A stretch of 64,000 bases of DNA from Halichondria panicea (GCF_963675165.1 NC_087381.1:1054001-1118000), one strand, 5' to 3'. Numbered from the stretch's first letter, positions 33,822 to 45,042 are shown. The notes: a model not told the origin generated them from the letters alone. Numbers and translations: made by a program.

Positions 33822-34699
33822 TATGCCTCGAGGCGTAGCCGCACAAGGGATACGGTAAAGCTGACTGTGTGTGTGTGTGTCTGTGTGTCTGTTCCAGCTG
33901 TAACTGCTCAACGGTTGCAATGCGACGAAAACTAACAGCTTCTATAGGCTTCTAGCCACGTTCTCTTGGATTTTGATTCGTGGATTTGCAAACTAAAGCT
34001 TCTTTCTCGAGTTATGGCTAGTTTGACTCACATTGAAGGCTGTTGCAGTCTCTTCAGAATCTTTCATAGCATCATCTGTCCGCACAAACTTTCTATTTAA
34101 CATATGAGTTAGCCTTGCACTAAAGCGCTAGCTTTTTGTTAGCTACAATACTCAGAAAATATCTGTTAAAACAGCTAGCTAGCAGTAGCCATTTGTGAAA
34201 TTGATCTCTTTGGACACACCCTTTAATTATTCCTGTGTATGTAATGCGCATGCGCGCTCATACCCTTTAATTATTCCTGTGTATGTAATGCGCATGCGCG
34301 CTCATTCCCCACATGTGAGAAAATAATAATATCCAAGATCCAGATCCAGATCCTCCTGGCAGAATCATCTTTGTCTTGAAGGCCTGGTAAGCCACAAAAC
34401 ACTACCATATAACAATATAGATAACAATATGCATGTACACAGGTCTTTTCTTCTTAGATATTATATACACTGAACTACAGATCTTGGAAGAATCAATTTT
34501 CTTCTTTCTTGGGTCCTAGTAAGCCACATAATACAACAATAGATGCATGTAAATAAGTCTTTTCTTCTCAGTGACTTTATATAGATAAGCTAACTTTAAT
34601 ATAAAATTCATTATAGAAACTAATATAACACTCTAATACTTTTCAGCGAAAGCAAAAACATGGCGAGAGGCATTAGCACAGCGCCAGCTTGAACACTAG
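33822..34699. mobile_element. Insertion of about 0.88 kb with weak inverted ends
   Basis: Splits a tail module that is continuous at 3515-3540 (cactaacattttgttagtaag). It begins ttatgcctcgaggcgtag; gagaggcatta near its right side is a weak inverted match. It contains a GT microsatellite (33869-33890) and a 44-base tandem duplication. No coding frame seen, so the class is unknown. Confidence 0.4.
34218..34305 (+). repeat. 44-base tandem duplication
   Basis: Two adjacent units each start accctttaattattcctg and contain gcgcatgcgcgctcat. Confidence 0.85.
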
Positions 34700-34736
34700 T
34701 GTTAGTAAGCGTTAAAACTTTCAGTATTTCACCAAA

Positions 34737-34892
34737 GAAACATTTGTTCTTCTTGACTGAAAGCACCTTTGTCGACAACCTAGCCACACACAATACTCTA
34801 GTGAAATCCCTCCCCTTTTCCACATAATAGTCCAGGGGATTCTTGATGTTTTTGGCGGCCTCAAAGTAACTCTTGGAACTGAAGGGCAACAC
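34737..34892 (-). pseudogene. Unidentified exon-like module, antisense
   Basis: The minus strand is open here and contains NIKNPLDYYVEKGRDFTRV followed later by SVKKNKCFFGEILKV. Both stretches recur in frame in other spacers: IPIDYYVEKGRGFTR at about 3665-3712, 39060-39120 and 60843-60890, and VKKNKCFFGEIL at about 3540-3590 and 38930-38985. Repetition of a protein-like frame suggests a decayed exon of an unrelated gene. I do not recognise the family. Confidence 0.35.
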
Positions 34893-35093
34893 CTATTATC
34901 AGGACACGATGACGTTGATGCCAAACTGTAGCATACACCATCGGCTACACCAAAGGACATCTGGGGGTACTGAAACCTTAAAAGTGTTGAACCCCGTTTA
35001 GAGATACTTTCGTGCTACAGTACTATTAGTGTGTGACCTATATTTGATTAGCTTCTAAATTAAATATCAATTCCCCTCTTGGCCACACCCCCA

Positions 35094-35179
35094 GGTACGT
35101 GCGAACAAGCGTCAGTATTTCCGTAAGAAAGATGAGTACGAAACTAACAAGGAACTAATAACCTACGTCAATATGTCAC
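35094..35179 (+). pseudogene. Unidentified exon-like segment with splice-like borders
   Basis: Preceded by a pyrimidine-rich ccacacccccag and followed by gtttgttg. The frame between reads VRANKRQYFRKKDEYETN then KELITYVNMSQ. Related but frame-broken versions lie at 52805-52890, 30660-30725 and 42406-42450. Looks like a single exon of an unknown gene carried by the spacer. Confidence 0.35.
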
Positions 35180-35272
35180 AGGTTTGTTGTTTGTTCATTA
35201 TGTATATATACATTAGCAATCAAAGTGGCAATTTTACGTATAGCTAGTCACTCCTGTGTGTGCTGTGATGAT

Positions 35273-35282
35273 TGCTGAGTCA
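35273..35282 (+). promoter_or_regulatory. AP-1-like tgctgagtca upstream of the 35891 fragment
   Basis: Same context (gtgatgattgctgagtcaacg) as 52970, about 610 bases before the start codon in both cases. Confidence 0.3.
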
Positions 35283-35531
35283 ACGAATATGTGTAGCTAC
35301 GTAGTGCTCAGCGCAATGACTGTATACCTTAGTTACTCTCCCTAGAGGTGATGAGGCAATTGCTTCCTGTTTTTCTGACACTGCATGAGTTCTCTTCACA
35401 TATAATTATATATTTGCTGACACAGCAATAATCACACCTGCATGCGCGCATGCCATACTTTCGATCCATGTGATCAAGCTAGTGTTGTATATAATCATGG
35501 CGATGGATCAAGTTTTAGTTTTGACATTTAG

Positions 35532-35727
35532 CAGTGGCGGATAAGCCCTGGAAAATTATGCCGGCATAATTTGCCGCATAATAGGTTAATTAGGTTATTC
35601 TGCTGGCATAATTGGGGCATAATAGTTATACCGGCTAAGAAGCACCCATTTGAGGGTTTTGGTACAAATGCAACGGTCCTCTGCTGCTGCTGAAGTAGTG
35701 AAATGTTGGTACCTGGATCCGCCACTG
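35532..35727. mobile_element. hAT-like MITE, cagtggcggat termini
   Basis: Starts cagtggcggataagccctgg and ends ggtacctggatccgccactg, 196 bases. The duplicate lies at 53224-53420 in the matching spacer, so it predates that duplication. Confidence 0.7.
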
Positions 35728-35890
35728 TTCAGTATTCATAACAATATTTGTTTACATGGAAAGTATATATAATGCCAATATGAGTACACATTTAATGCTA
35801 TACATTTTGGAGTGTATAATTATTGTTAGATGCTAGATAGCACATTTAGCGCTAGCACTGTTAATTAAAACACTTCTACAGGAGAAAAAG

Positions 35891-36296
35891 ATGAAGTACA
35901 AGCTGCGATATTTCTACTCAAAAGGAGCTTTTCTAGTTCTTGTGTAGATAATGCTTATAACATCAGCCATTGACTTTCCTATTTCTTATGCTCACCAAAT
36001 CAGGGAGCATTCAAATAATATCCTCACTCGAAAGACCAGACATTTCTTTTATTACCGATAATTGCCTTCATTCCCATATCAGGCTGGCTAGCTGATGTTT
36101 GGTATGGAAACTTCAAGGTGTTTAGGTTTGGTGCAGTACTATTATTTGTCTCAGCGGTATTGACCTGCATTTTTTTGATAATTAAGGAAGAGGGAGTTTA
36201 TCCAACTGTGATAAGGATCACTTCAACTGCAGCTGTGTTAGTTGCATATATTGGAATTAGTGCATGCATAGTAACAGCTCTTCAACTAGGCTATAG
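35891..36296 (+). pseudogene. POT/SLC15-like transporter copy 11, 5' fragment
   Basis: Has the normal ATG, but codon 17 is a stop (gtgtag for gtgtgg). Small indels follow near 35964 and 36020. A clean frame spans helices 3-4 (36118-36296), and then homology ends at ctaggctatag. Closest in sequence and flank to the intact 53582 gene. Confidence 0.8.
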
Positions 36297-36658
36297 ATAA
36301 CAGGATCATTCCTTGGATTCACAATCATTTTCCCCATAATGTTAATGTCATTATAATTATGAACACATGTCAACGCACTGAGCATCTTGTCTATTGACAG
36401 CTATTTATATACAATAGAGGTGGTTGAAGAAGCATAGATTGAAAAGGTTGAAGTATTGATCATGGCAAAAGGATGGTGTTGTTTTGATAGTTCCCACTCT
36501 CATTTATCACAAAATACAATATTAATTTTAATGTTTACATGGAAAGTGAATGATGTTAATAGCAATTAACCTGAGATTTCTTTGTACACTGAAAAAGCTG
36601 GTGAGTATAGCTACTGGATTTTACCTTAGCTATTATATTTAGCTCTTCTAAAGAGAAA
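36297..36658 (+). repeat. Upstream spacer of the 36659 gene
   Basis: No coding content. It carries a gaggtggttgaagaagc block near 36416 and atgtttacatggaaag near 36531, diverged relatives of the class I module. Confidence 0.55.
36532..36538 (+). promoter_or_regulatory. Conserved forkhead-like box upstream of the 36659-38164 gene
   Basis: TGTTTAC in atgtttacatggaaagtg, about 120 bases before the ATG. Confidence 0.4.
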
Positions 36659-38164
36659 ATGAAGTACAAGCTGCGATATTTCTACTCAAAAGGAGCTTTT
36701 CTAGTTCTTGTGTGGATGATGCTTATAACATCAGCATTGAGTTTCCTTTATCGTATGTTCAACAAATCAGGAGGTATCCCAACCTATCTCCAGTACAAGG
36801 ATCAGAGATTTCTACTACTGCCGATTATTGCCTTCATTCCCATAGCCGGCTCGTTAGCTGATGTAAGGTATGGAAACTTCAAGGTGTTTAAATTCGGTGC
36901 ACTGCTATTGTTTGTCTCAGCGGTATTAACATGCATTTGTGTGATAATTAAAGACAAAAGAGTTCATCCGACTGTTACTATGGTTGCTATAACTGCAGCT
37001 ATATTAATTATGTATCTTGGAGTTAGTGCATGCATAGTAACAGCTCTTCAGCTAGGCTTGGATCAGATGCCAGATGCTTCGTCTGACAATATTATAAGTT
37101 TTATCAAGTGGTTCATTTTCTCAGCTCTTCTTGGTGTATGGATTAGTCAGAATATCTTTAAAAGTACAGTACGTTGTGCTTTCGTAGATCTTGATAATAA
37201 CATTTTCTTTAGTCTCTACCCAGTGTTTGCTATGAGCATTCTGTGCTGTAGTATTTTTCTTTTAGCCCCAAAATGGCTAATAATTGAACCAAAGTCACCT
37301 CAATCCCTCAAAATCATCTACCAAGTTCTCAAGTTTGCTGCCAAGCACAAAGCTCCCCTCAATCGCAGTGCTCTCACATACTGGGAGGAAGATGTACCTT
37401 CAAGAATGGACCTGGGAAAGTCGAGATATGGTGGACCATTCACTACAGAGCAAGTTGAAGATGTGAAAACATTCTTTAAGATTATTGTTATACAAATACC
37501 ATTGTTCATTGTCTCATTATCATCTGGGAAATTCTCTGCATATCTTTATCACCAACCATCACTGTCTATTAGTGAATGCACTGCTTCCCTTATTAGTTTA
37601 TTCACCTATAATCCGTGTGTCTGTGCAATGGTGATGACTCTTATCTCAGAATTTATAGTTCATCCTCTAGTTAAAATAGAACCTCCAAGTATCTTGAAAC
37701 AGATTGGATTTGCTTGCTTCATCATTGTGGTAGCAAATATAGGGATATTGAGTGCAGAAGTTGTGAGCTATTTCCATGATATACAAATTTGGATTGAAAT
37801 AGCTACTTTAATAATTGGCGGTCTTGTTAACCTTTCCTTTTTGACAAACTGTATTCTGTTGTTTGCTTGTGCGCAATCTCCATATAACATGCGTGGTCTG
37901 TTGGCGGGATTTGCATTTTTACTTCATTTCTCATCATTAATCCTTGGTGATTTTTTTTTTGATATCACGGTCAAGTTTTGTGACAAATGCTATAACTATA
38001 TAATATATTCGTCAGTCATGGTAGCGATTACATTGTTTGGATTCATCCTGTACTGCCTCCTGGCTCGCTGGTACAAAAGGAGAGTTAGAGACGAGGAATA
38101 CAATGCACACAGAGTGGTGGAGGAGGTTTACGATCGATACCTTTCCAACGACATGTATCACTGA
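36659..38164 (+). CDS. POT/SLC15-like transporter, intact copy 12
   Basis: 501-residue single-exon gene. N-loop type FNKSGGIPTYLQYKDQ, helix 2-3 turn GSLADVRYGNFKVFKFG and KDKRVHPT after helix 3, a combination shared with the 4497, 45043 and 61548 copies. The central loop and helix-10 motif are standard. The helix 7-8 loop is unusual (GKFSAYLYHQPSLSISECT) and is shared with the broken 55734 copy, as are VHPLVK and the SSLILGDFF end of helix 11. No ExxER motif, Leu for the helix-10 Glu. Substrate unknown. Confidence 0.85.
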   Translation: MKYKLRYFYSKGAFLVLVWMMLITSALSFLYRMFNKSGGIPTYLQYKDQRFLLLPIIAFIPIAGSLADVRYGNFKVFKFGALLLFVSAVLTCICVIIKDKRVHPTVTMVAITAAILIMYLGVSACIVTALQLGLDQMPDASSDNIISFIKWFIFSALLGVWISQNIFKSTVRCAFVDLDNNIFFSLYPVFAMSILCCSIFLLAPKWLIIEPKSPQSLKIIYQVLKFAAKHKAPLNRSALTYWEEDVPSRMDLGKSRYGGPFTTEQVEDVKTFFKIIVIQIPLFIVSLSSGKFSAYLYHQPSLSISECTASLISLFTYNPCVCAMVMTLISEFIVHPLVKIEPPSILKQIGFACFIIVVANIGILSAEVVSYFHDIQIWIEIATLIIGGLVNLSFLTNCILLFACAQSPYNMRGLLAGFAFLLHFSSLILGDFFFDITVKFCDKCYNYIIYSSVMVAITLFGFILYCLLARWYKRRVRDEEYNAHRVVEEVYDRYLSNDMYH

Positions 38165-40012
38165 ACTTTAAACTCAATGCATAATAACAAATTGCAACCT
38201 AGTTCGTATGTATTGACATAGAGATGTATTAGCTTCATCTTGTCTGTTAGTAGTCACTGTGTGCATTACATTATACCCAATTTTTCCCCCGGGGCTGCGG
38301 CCTTTGATTTCGATACATTTACAGCCAAGAACAATGCATGCATGCATGGCTTATATATATATTGTTTATACTGCTAATTGTGTGTTCTAAGTTTTACAAA
38401 GGTATAGGATGTTTTGACAACATCCATGGACTTGTTAATAATTATAGTCCCAAACAATTACAGATGATAGAGCATGCACTGCAGAGATTAGTTTTAATTA
38501 CCGGCATTATCAAAACTGTTTACAATGTCAGCTTTATTCGATTGGCTATCACATTAATTTTATTGAACCCTCTGTCCACGTCACAGAAAGAACTTCCAGG
38601 CCGATTATTTCTTTGACATGCATGGCTTGACTGAGGTGTGTGGTGTGGGGAGACATGCATGGACTGTGGTGTGTGGATGTGGGGGCGGGTGCACGGACTA
38701 GGAGGTGTGTTGGGGGGAGGCGGAAGCTAACTTTGAATTGAATTTGGTGTATGCAATCTGAAAACTCGCTATAGTGGGAGTAACAAAGATGCTTTATCTT
38801 GTGCTGTGTACATTGAATAGTGTTTGCTTGCAATTGAAATAGCCTGCCCTGTTTCAGTAGGTGTGTTATCATTCACTAGCTGTGTGTCCTTTAATCAGTT
38901 AGTATATAAGCGTCAAAAAACTTTCAGTATTTCACCAAAGAAACATTTGTTTTTCTTGACTGAATCAACTTTCAAATTGTCGATGACCTTGTTCAGAGAC
39001 ATCAATTTTGGCCCAATTTTCCATTGCATGGTAACCCAATTTAGCCACACCCACAATCCTAGTAAAACCCCTCCCCTTCTCCACATAATAGTCGATCGGG
39101 ATGTGCAGGGGATTCTTGATGTTTTCGGGGGCCTCTATCAGGACATGATGAGGTTGGTGCCGACTGTTGTGTACACCCTCGGCTACACCAATGGACGTCT
39201 GGGGGTGCTGAAACCTTAAAAGTGTTGAACCCCGGTTAGGAAACTTCAAGATGTTTGGTTTCGGTGCACTATACTATTTTTTGTTTCAACGGTATATTGA
39301 CCTGCATTTATCAGATAATTAAAGAAGAGGGAGTTCATGCACGTGCATGACTAGGATCACTACTTATGGTATGGAAACTTCAAGCCTTACAGTCATGCAC
39401 TGTGCGGTTTCATTTTCAATCAAGATTATTACTGCCAATCTTTATGGGGCAGCGCCGTATGTCTCATAACTCCTATGAAATATGACAAGTATACCCACAG
39501 ACTACTATAAATGTCACCTCTATGTTTATAAGCGTGGCACGCTTATATAAATGTAGACTCTCAATATTGATTCTCTATTTATATAAGTGTACACTGTCAG
39601 TATAAAATGCTTACCTGTATTTATATAATGCCTGTCTGTATATATAATTATACTTCACTCCCTGTATATAAATGTAGACGGTCAGTATATATAATTATAA
39701 CCTCAACATTTTACATTTGTCATATTTCATTTCCCTCCTCACGGTTGCGCCCCCAGGCCCGATGGATTTACTGCTATAAGTACATCTATGTATCGATCTC
39801 GTCCTCCACACTGTCCAATTGTGTATATCATTATACAGGTGTTTGAATAACAGAAGCTGTGTACAGTTGTGATAGCTATTCCCACTATGCATCCATACAC
39901 ACAATGACTACTTGTTTACATAGAAATAGAAAGTGATAATGTCAAAATGAGAAAGTTTAGAATAATATAGCTAGCTAAATCATTAATGTTACATTTATTC
40001 AAAGAGAAAAAG
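38165..40012. repeat. Spacer: tail modules, exon-like module, transporter scrap, class I upstream module
   Basis: Tail modules as after the 434 gene but lacking the element found there (empty site near 38650). An antisense exon-like module lies near 39000-39200, a transporter fragment at 39239-39338, short (tata)-rich repeats at 39500-39700, and a class I module with a tacttgtttacatagaaa box near 39908. No intact gene. Confidence 0.65.
39239..39338 (+). pseudogene. Transporter fragment (helix 2-3 region)
   Basis: Reads as decayed GNFKMFGFGAL and the following helix 3 codons (gtttcaacggtat, cctgcatttatcagataatt) up to gagttcat. No start or downstream body; another scrap, tatggaaacttcaag, lies at 39371-39385. 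Confidence 0.65.
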
Positions 40013-40878
40013 ATGAAGTACAAAAGGAGCTTTTCTAGTTCTTGTGTGGATAATGCTTATAGCATCAGCAATGACTTTTCTATATCATGTGTTTTCCAAA
40101 TCAGGAGGTATCCAAACCTATCCTCACTACATTAATCAGAGATTTCTTCTATTACCGATTGTTGCCTTTATCCCCATAGCGGGCTGGCTAGCTGATGTAA
40201 GGTATGGAAACTTCAAGATGTTCAAGCTCGGTGCACTTCTATTTTTTGTTTCATCAGTGTTGACCTGCATTCGTCTGATAATGAATATAGAAAAGGTTCA
40301 TCCCCACCGTAACTGAGATAATTTAAACTGCATCTATCTTAGGTGCATATCTTGGAGTTAGTGCATGCATAGTAACAGCTCTTCAGCTAGGCTTGGATCA
40401 GATGCCAGATGCTTCGTCTGACAATATTATAAGTTTTATCAACTGGTTCATTTTCTCAGCTCTCTTTGGTGTATGCATGGATTAGTGAGATTATCTTCAA
40501 TAGTACAGTACATTGTGCATTCGTAGATACTGACAATATATTAATTTTTTTAGTCTCTACCCAGTGTTTGCTATGAGCATTCTGTGCTGTAGTATTTTTC
40601 TTTTAGCCCCAAAATGGCTAATAATTGAACCAAAGTCACCTCAGTCCCTCAAAATCATCTACCAAGTTCTCAAGTTTGCAGCCAAGCACAAAGCTCCCCT
40701 CAATCGCAGTGCTCTCACATACTGGGAGGAAGATGTACCTTCAAGAATGGTCCTGGAAAAATCAAGATATGGTGGACCATTCACTACAGAGCAAGTTGAA
40801 GATGTAAAAACGTTCTTTAAGATTATTGTTATTCAAATACCACTTATCTCATTATCATCTCGGAAATTGTATGTACAT

Positions 40879-41430
40879 CCGACTAGAAAAACATTTGCAA
40901 TGTGAAAAATTGCTAGGATTGGCCAGGGGAACCACAAAAAAGCGTGGGAACAAGAAATCAGACGAGAGCATAACTCCAATCCGTTACAACGTCAATCACA
41001 TGTATACTGGTAGTTTTCCCATGTTTTCCCAGCCAATATGCCACGCAATTTTTACTGGTGGAGTGATGACCAATCCCTATATATATTTATTATACATCCA
41101 TTTTAGAATGTGGGGCACATAATCATGATGATTTGTGATGAATTGATGTTCCTAATACATGCAGTGTTGAGCACAGGTACACACAGTCCATCCATGCGTA
41201 GTAACATGCACGGACCGTACTGGTGACTGCATGGAATGATGTGGTGGATTGAAGCTGATAGGTGGATCTGGAACACAGTCTATTATTTAATATACTATGT
41301 ATTGTACATGTTCATGACGTTGTAACGGATTGGAGTTATGCTCTCGTCTGATTTCTTGTTCCCACGCTTTTTTGTGGTTCCCCTGGCCAATCCTAGCAAT
41401 TTTTCACATTGCAAATGTTTTTCTAGTCGG
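40879..41430. mobile_element. Foldback element with ~110-base inverted arms, copy A
   Basis: The left arm starts ccgactagaaaaacatttgc and runs to about 40995; the right arm (about 41318-41430) is its near-perfect complement ending gcaaatgtttttctagtcgg. Copy B is at 47032-47542. Short open frames in the arms are a by-product of the palindrome. Confidence 0.8.
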
Positions 41431-41987
41431 ATTCCCTTTCTTTTTCAGTACAGTTTACGTATCATGACATGCATAAGTGGAACGCCAAGAGGCAGTACAA
41501 GAAGAGAAGACAGGACTAATTAGATATCTTCTAGAATATCTCTGGACTAATAATTATAGTATAATGAGTAATAATTTATTGCTTGATAATTATGTTGAAT
41601 TTGGGAATCAGTATTAAATGACAGCCATTTAAGAGCATGATATCTAGCCAGTGCATATAGCATGCCTGTCAGAGAAAGGGAGCTAGAGCTGAACAGTGTG
41701 AAGAAAAGGAACACCTCAGGCTCTGGAAAAGCACTGCTGCACTGATTTTAGGCGCACGGTTTATTAGCCACGCCTATCTATTATTATTGGCCACAACACA
41801 ATTGCTGAGTCATTAAAGATGGCGGAATTGTCTAGGTAAGAGAAATAGAGACTGAGAGGTCATCTGCCTTGTGGAAGCAATCGCAAATCTGAAGAAGCGC
41901 TTTGTAATCCAGGTTGTAGTCGTTTGGAAACCCTGCGCAGAATGTCCTGGAGATGGCTGTACTTGGAGTAAATGCTGGGCAAGAAAC

Positions 41988-42026
41988 TTACTTACTTACT
42001 TACTCACTTACTTACTTACTTACTTA
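41988..42026 (+). repeat. Tetranucleotide microsatellite (ctta)n
   Basis: About ten near-perfect ctta units with one cact interruption. Confidence 0.9.
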
Positions 42027-42615
42027 GTCAGTCAGACAAAGAGCGGTGAAACGTCGAAATAGTGCAATTTTTAAAATGAAAATATTCATTCATTAAAATG
42101 TTTATGGATTATGAAATGAGAGATACAAAGAGAGAAAAGGCTAAATAAACTATCTGTTCAGCCAGTTTCTTGATGTGGCCTTTCCCTGCAGAGATAGAAC
42201 AGTTTGAACATGAGTCAAAATAATTGAAATATTGCTAAACACAGGCAAACCCACTGCCAATCCTATGTAAAACCTACTGGTTTTACTAATCTTGATCACC
42301 AACTATTGCCCTCTATCAACAAATGCACTGCTTCACTTATTAGTCTTTTCACTTATCACCCTTTTGTTTGCGTAATGTTAGTAACTCTTTTCTCAGAATT
42401 TATAATTCGTAAGAGTAGTACGAAACCAAACTAAGAAGGAGCCATTATAGTCTCGAATACCCGCCTCTACGCAAAAGGGTATATTCGAGACTAGCCATCA
42501 TCTATATGTGTCACATATATAGGTTGATTAATTATACATTTGCAGCTCTGGAGCAGCAATCCATCAATTATATCAAACACATAAACTTTATCACTCTCCT
42601 CCATGCTGTGATGAT

Positions 42616-42627
42616 TGCTGAGTCAGC
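42616..42627 (+). promoter_or_regulatory. Maf/AP-1-like site
   Basis: tgctgagtcagc in the duplicated class II module. Confidence 0.35.
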
Positions 42628-43410
42628 GAATAATTATGTGTAGCTCTAATTATGGTACTCTGCACAATTATAGTGCATGCATGTCGTAAGACTATATTCG
42701 GCTAAAGATCTGGCAATTGCTCCCTTCTTTTATTTTGCTATTGTTTTTCGAGGTTGAATGAGTTCTCTCTCTGTACCTATATATAATATATATTTACTGA
42801 CTCGGCAATAACACTATACTCTCGAGACTTATGTAATTGCTAATCGCTCCAGCTAGAGCTGTACCACACCTACCTGCCGTACCTCTGCTGATTTGTAATA
42901 CAATTCATGTACTGTGAAGTTAGTCATTATAATTACGTATCATGGCCAGCACAGATCAATTTTGTTGATTAACATTCACCATTCATAACAATACTTGTTT
43001 ACATAGAAAGTATACTGCCAACATGAGTATACATTTACCCCAGTTTACATAATACAGTTTAGATGCTAGATAGAGTATGGCATCTATAATCAGACACAAT
43101 GCATGTTCAGACACTCATTCTAAGGAAACAAGCAGTGATAAAAATTTTTCTTTTGCATCATCTTATCAAGCATGTGTTACTATAAATGTATGCAAAAAAG
43201 AATTGATAAATATCGACTACTAAGTCTTCAAGAGTTGAAAATGTGCTAGTGTCTGATAAACGGTAAGAACAGACAAAAAAATCGATCATCAGATGCAACC
43301 TACCGTTTCTTCTGTAGGGGGATATGCTGAGAGTCACATAGTAATTATGTAAGGGCAATAACTAAACAATAAAACTCCCAAAGTTGGAGTTGCAAAACGC
43401 TTGTATGTCC

Positions 43411-44583
43411 TAGCCTCGATTCCAGGCCGCAAAGAGAAAGTCAGCCTGGTATACTTTGTATATGCGCATGCGCGATACAATTGACAACAATTTCATCATA
43501 CAAATTGTAATAAAACGGACAAAGTTACAAAAAGGAAGAGTATGACAATGTGACCACAATGGCAGCTTTCAGAGACACTATAAATGATTAATAATCAATT
43601 ATGCTGCAGCAGTGTTGTTTCTTCTAGCTCTGTTTATCAAAGAGACAGTTCAAGAAGGCCTCCCAGACAGTAGAGCTGCTAGGAAGAGTGGTTGACTCTT
43701 TAATACATTAGTAGATCTTGAGTGAATATTAAACTTCCTGAGTGTCGAGTTGAAGCTTATTAAAAGCTTTCAGGAGTAATCAGTAGCTTCTTTAACTTCA
43801 GCAATGACTTCCTGTCGAACATAAAGGCAAGATTTAGTAGCAGAAGACTTGCCTGATCCATATTACCATAGCCTCATCAGGGGACCAACAGGAACACATC
43901 ATGCCTTTCCTATAACATCTGTAGCCTTACAGTGTAGAGTGTCGTTAAGTCGAGACTTGGCTTGATAACTCGAGACTTGGCTTGATAACAATAAAGGGCG
44001 TAAGAACTCAGTTCATCTTTACACAATACTTTTATGTAACGGACTGTAACTTCAGAATACAAATAGTATACGGTTTATTTTACTGACAGTATCCACAAAT
44101 ACACGGATTACCCCCTTTTTGGGGTAATGTACATGCATGTGTACCAGGTATACAGTAGCCACCTCACTCTTGCCCCGCTATACTCCACCCTCAAGACTAG
44201 CTTCGAACCTCGAGGCTACCTCAAGACGTGAGTCCCAGCTCTGAGCTGAGCTAGCTGGCTGACGTGTAGTCTTGCGAGCAGATTATCCGGCTTGGCAGTT
44301 TTTTTTATCAGATCAGAAAATGGGCGTGTCCCTAAAATGCGCATGCGCGTTACACCTGTTACCATGGAGACATACCTGTTATCTTATGCGCATGCGCAGA
44401 CAACCATGTGGCACTGCTGTTTATCAATAAAGTGGGTGGATCAAGGTGTGGTTTATCTATTCAATTATCCGGCATATTCACTTATCCAGCCTGCCTGGAA
44501 CCAAGGTATGGCCAAGGTGTCCGGATAATCGAGGTTCTACTGTACCAGGCCGCCTTTCTCTTTGCGGCCTGGAATCGAGGCTA
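43411..44583. mobile_element. TIR element, tagcctcgattccaggccg family, second copy
   Basis: Starts tagcctcgattccaggccg and ends cggcctggaatcgaggcta, flanked by gtatgtcc (43403-43410 and 44584-44591), exactly as for 15623-17592. The two are one insertion carried along by duplication. Confidence 0.8.
44153..44542. mobile_element. Pogo/Tigger-like MITE
   Basis: Ends cagtagccacctc and gaggttctactg, an imperfect inverted pair around a cagtagaacctc-type terminus. TA sits on each side (44151-44152 and 44543-44544), and ttatccgg motifs lie next to and inside the ends. The empty site at about 17545-17560 reads caggtataccagg. No transposase frame. Confidence 0.65.
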
Positions 44584-44607
44584 GTATGTCCATGCAGCAA
44601 TTATTTC

Positions 44608-44617
44608 TGCTGAGTCA
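44608..44617 (+). promoter_or_regulatory. AP-1-like tgctgagtca upstream of the 45043 gene
   Basis: About 430 bases before the ATG of an intact copy; the same site is at 17623 ahead of the 17910 copy. Confidence 0.35.
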
Positions 44618-44817
44618 CTCGGCATCAATAATCAGCAAATGGGGTCAAAGATCAAAGATCATCGGCATACACGTATATGCCTACTAAAAACATTTGACTT
44701 TTGACCCCCGTTGCGTGGGTGCCAAGAACATTTGACCTTTGACCTCATTCTCTTTCAAGTGGTTGAAATAACAGAAATGTGTATTTGGATACATTCCTCA
44801 TTTATATACACAATACT

Positions 44818-44824
44818 TGTTTAC
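44818..44824 (+). promoter_or_regulatory. Conserved forkhead-like box upstream of the 45043-46551 gene
   Basis: TGTTTAC in atacttgtttacatggaaag, about 220 bases before the ATG. Confidence 0.4.
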
Positions 44825-45042
44825 ATGGAAAGTGAGAATAATGCCAACTTAGTAAACAATAACATAGCACACATAATTATGTTATACATAGCTATTAATA
44901 GCTGTAACAGCTCGATCGTTGCTCCATTAAACCATGCATATTTTACATGCACATTATCTTGTAGAAATGTTAAATGTTATAAAGTTTATAACTTTTTAGC
45001 TAGCTAGATCATTTTGTAAAACACTTCATGGAATAGAAAAAG

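Larger units (their letters stand above)
33147..35890. repeat. Spacer: PH-domain fragment, insertion of about 0.9 kb, exon-like segment, MITE, class II module
   Basis: First 450 bases parallel 55082-55620. It then holds an insertion (about 33822-34699), an antisense exon-like module (34737-34892), an exon-like segment (35094-35179), an AP-1-like site (35273), a MITE (35532-35727) and a ttgtttacatgg box near 35750. No intact gene. Confidence 0.65.
40879..42290. mobile_element. 1.4-kb insertion in a transporter copy, led by a foldback element
   Basis: The left part is a foldback (40879-41430). 41431-41709 is an inverted copy of 46770-47031. The remainder (41710-42290) is unique and ends ttttactaat, with a (cttA)n run at 41988-42026. 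A scrap of open frame near 41871-42000 has no recognised family. Removing 40880-42290 restores continuity of the gene. Confidence 0.6.
40013..42404 (+). pseudogene. POT/SLC15-like transporter copy 13, split by a 1.4-kb insertion
   Basis: The ATG is present, but 22 bases after the third codon are deleted (atgaagtacaaaaggagc). The helix 1-3 frame is open at 40044-40316 and then breaks (ccccaccgtaactgag). Helix 6, the central loop and helix 7 are open at 40564-40880. An insertion interrupts the helix 7-8 loop exactly between atgtacatc and cttgatcacc, after which 42291-42404 resumes with LDHQLLPSINKCT and helix 8. The rest is lost: at 42405 the sequence joins a spacer module (attcgtaagagtagtacg). 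Confidence 0.8.
42405..45042. repeat. Spacer: class II module with a TIR element and a pogo-like MITE; copy of about 14.8-17.9 kb
   Basis: Parallel to 14810-17900. It holds the Maf/AP-1-like site (42616), the TIR element 43411-44583 with a pogo-like MITE (44153-44542) inside, a second AP-1-like site (44608) and the tgtttac box (44818). It lacks the nested element of the other copy. Confidence 0.7.

Noticed and set aside
41871-42062. Cysteine-bearing frame (CAECPGDGCTWSKCWAR) before the ctta repeat
   Set aside because: Too short, runs into the microsatellite, and no family could be named; a LINE tail was considered but nothing else supports it.
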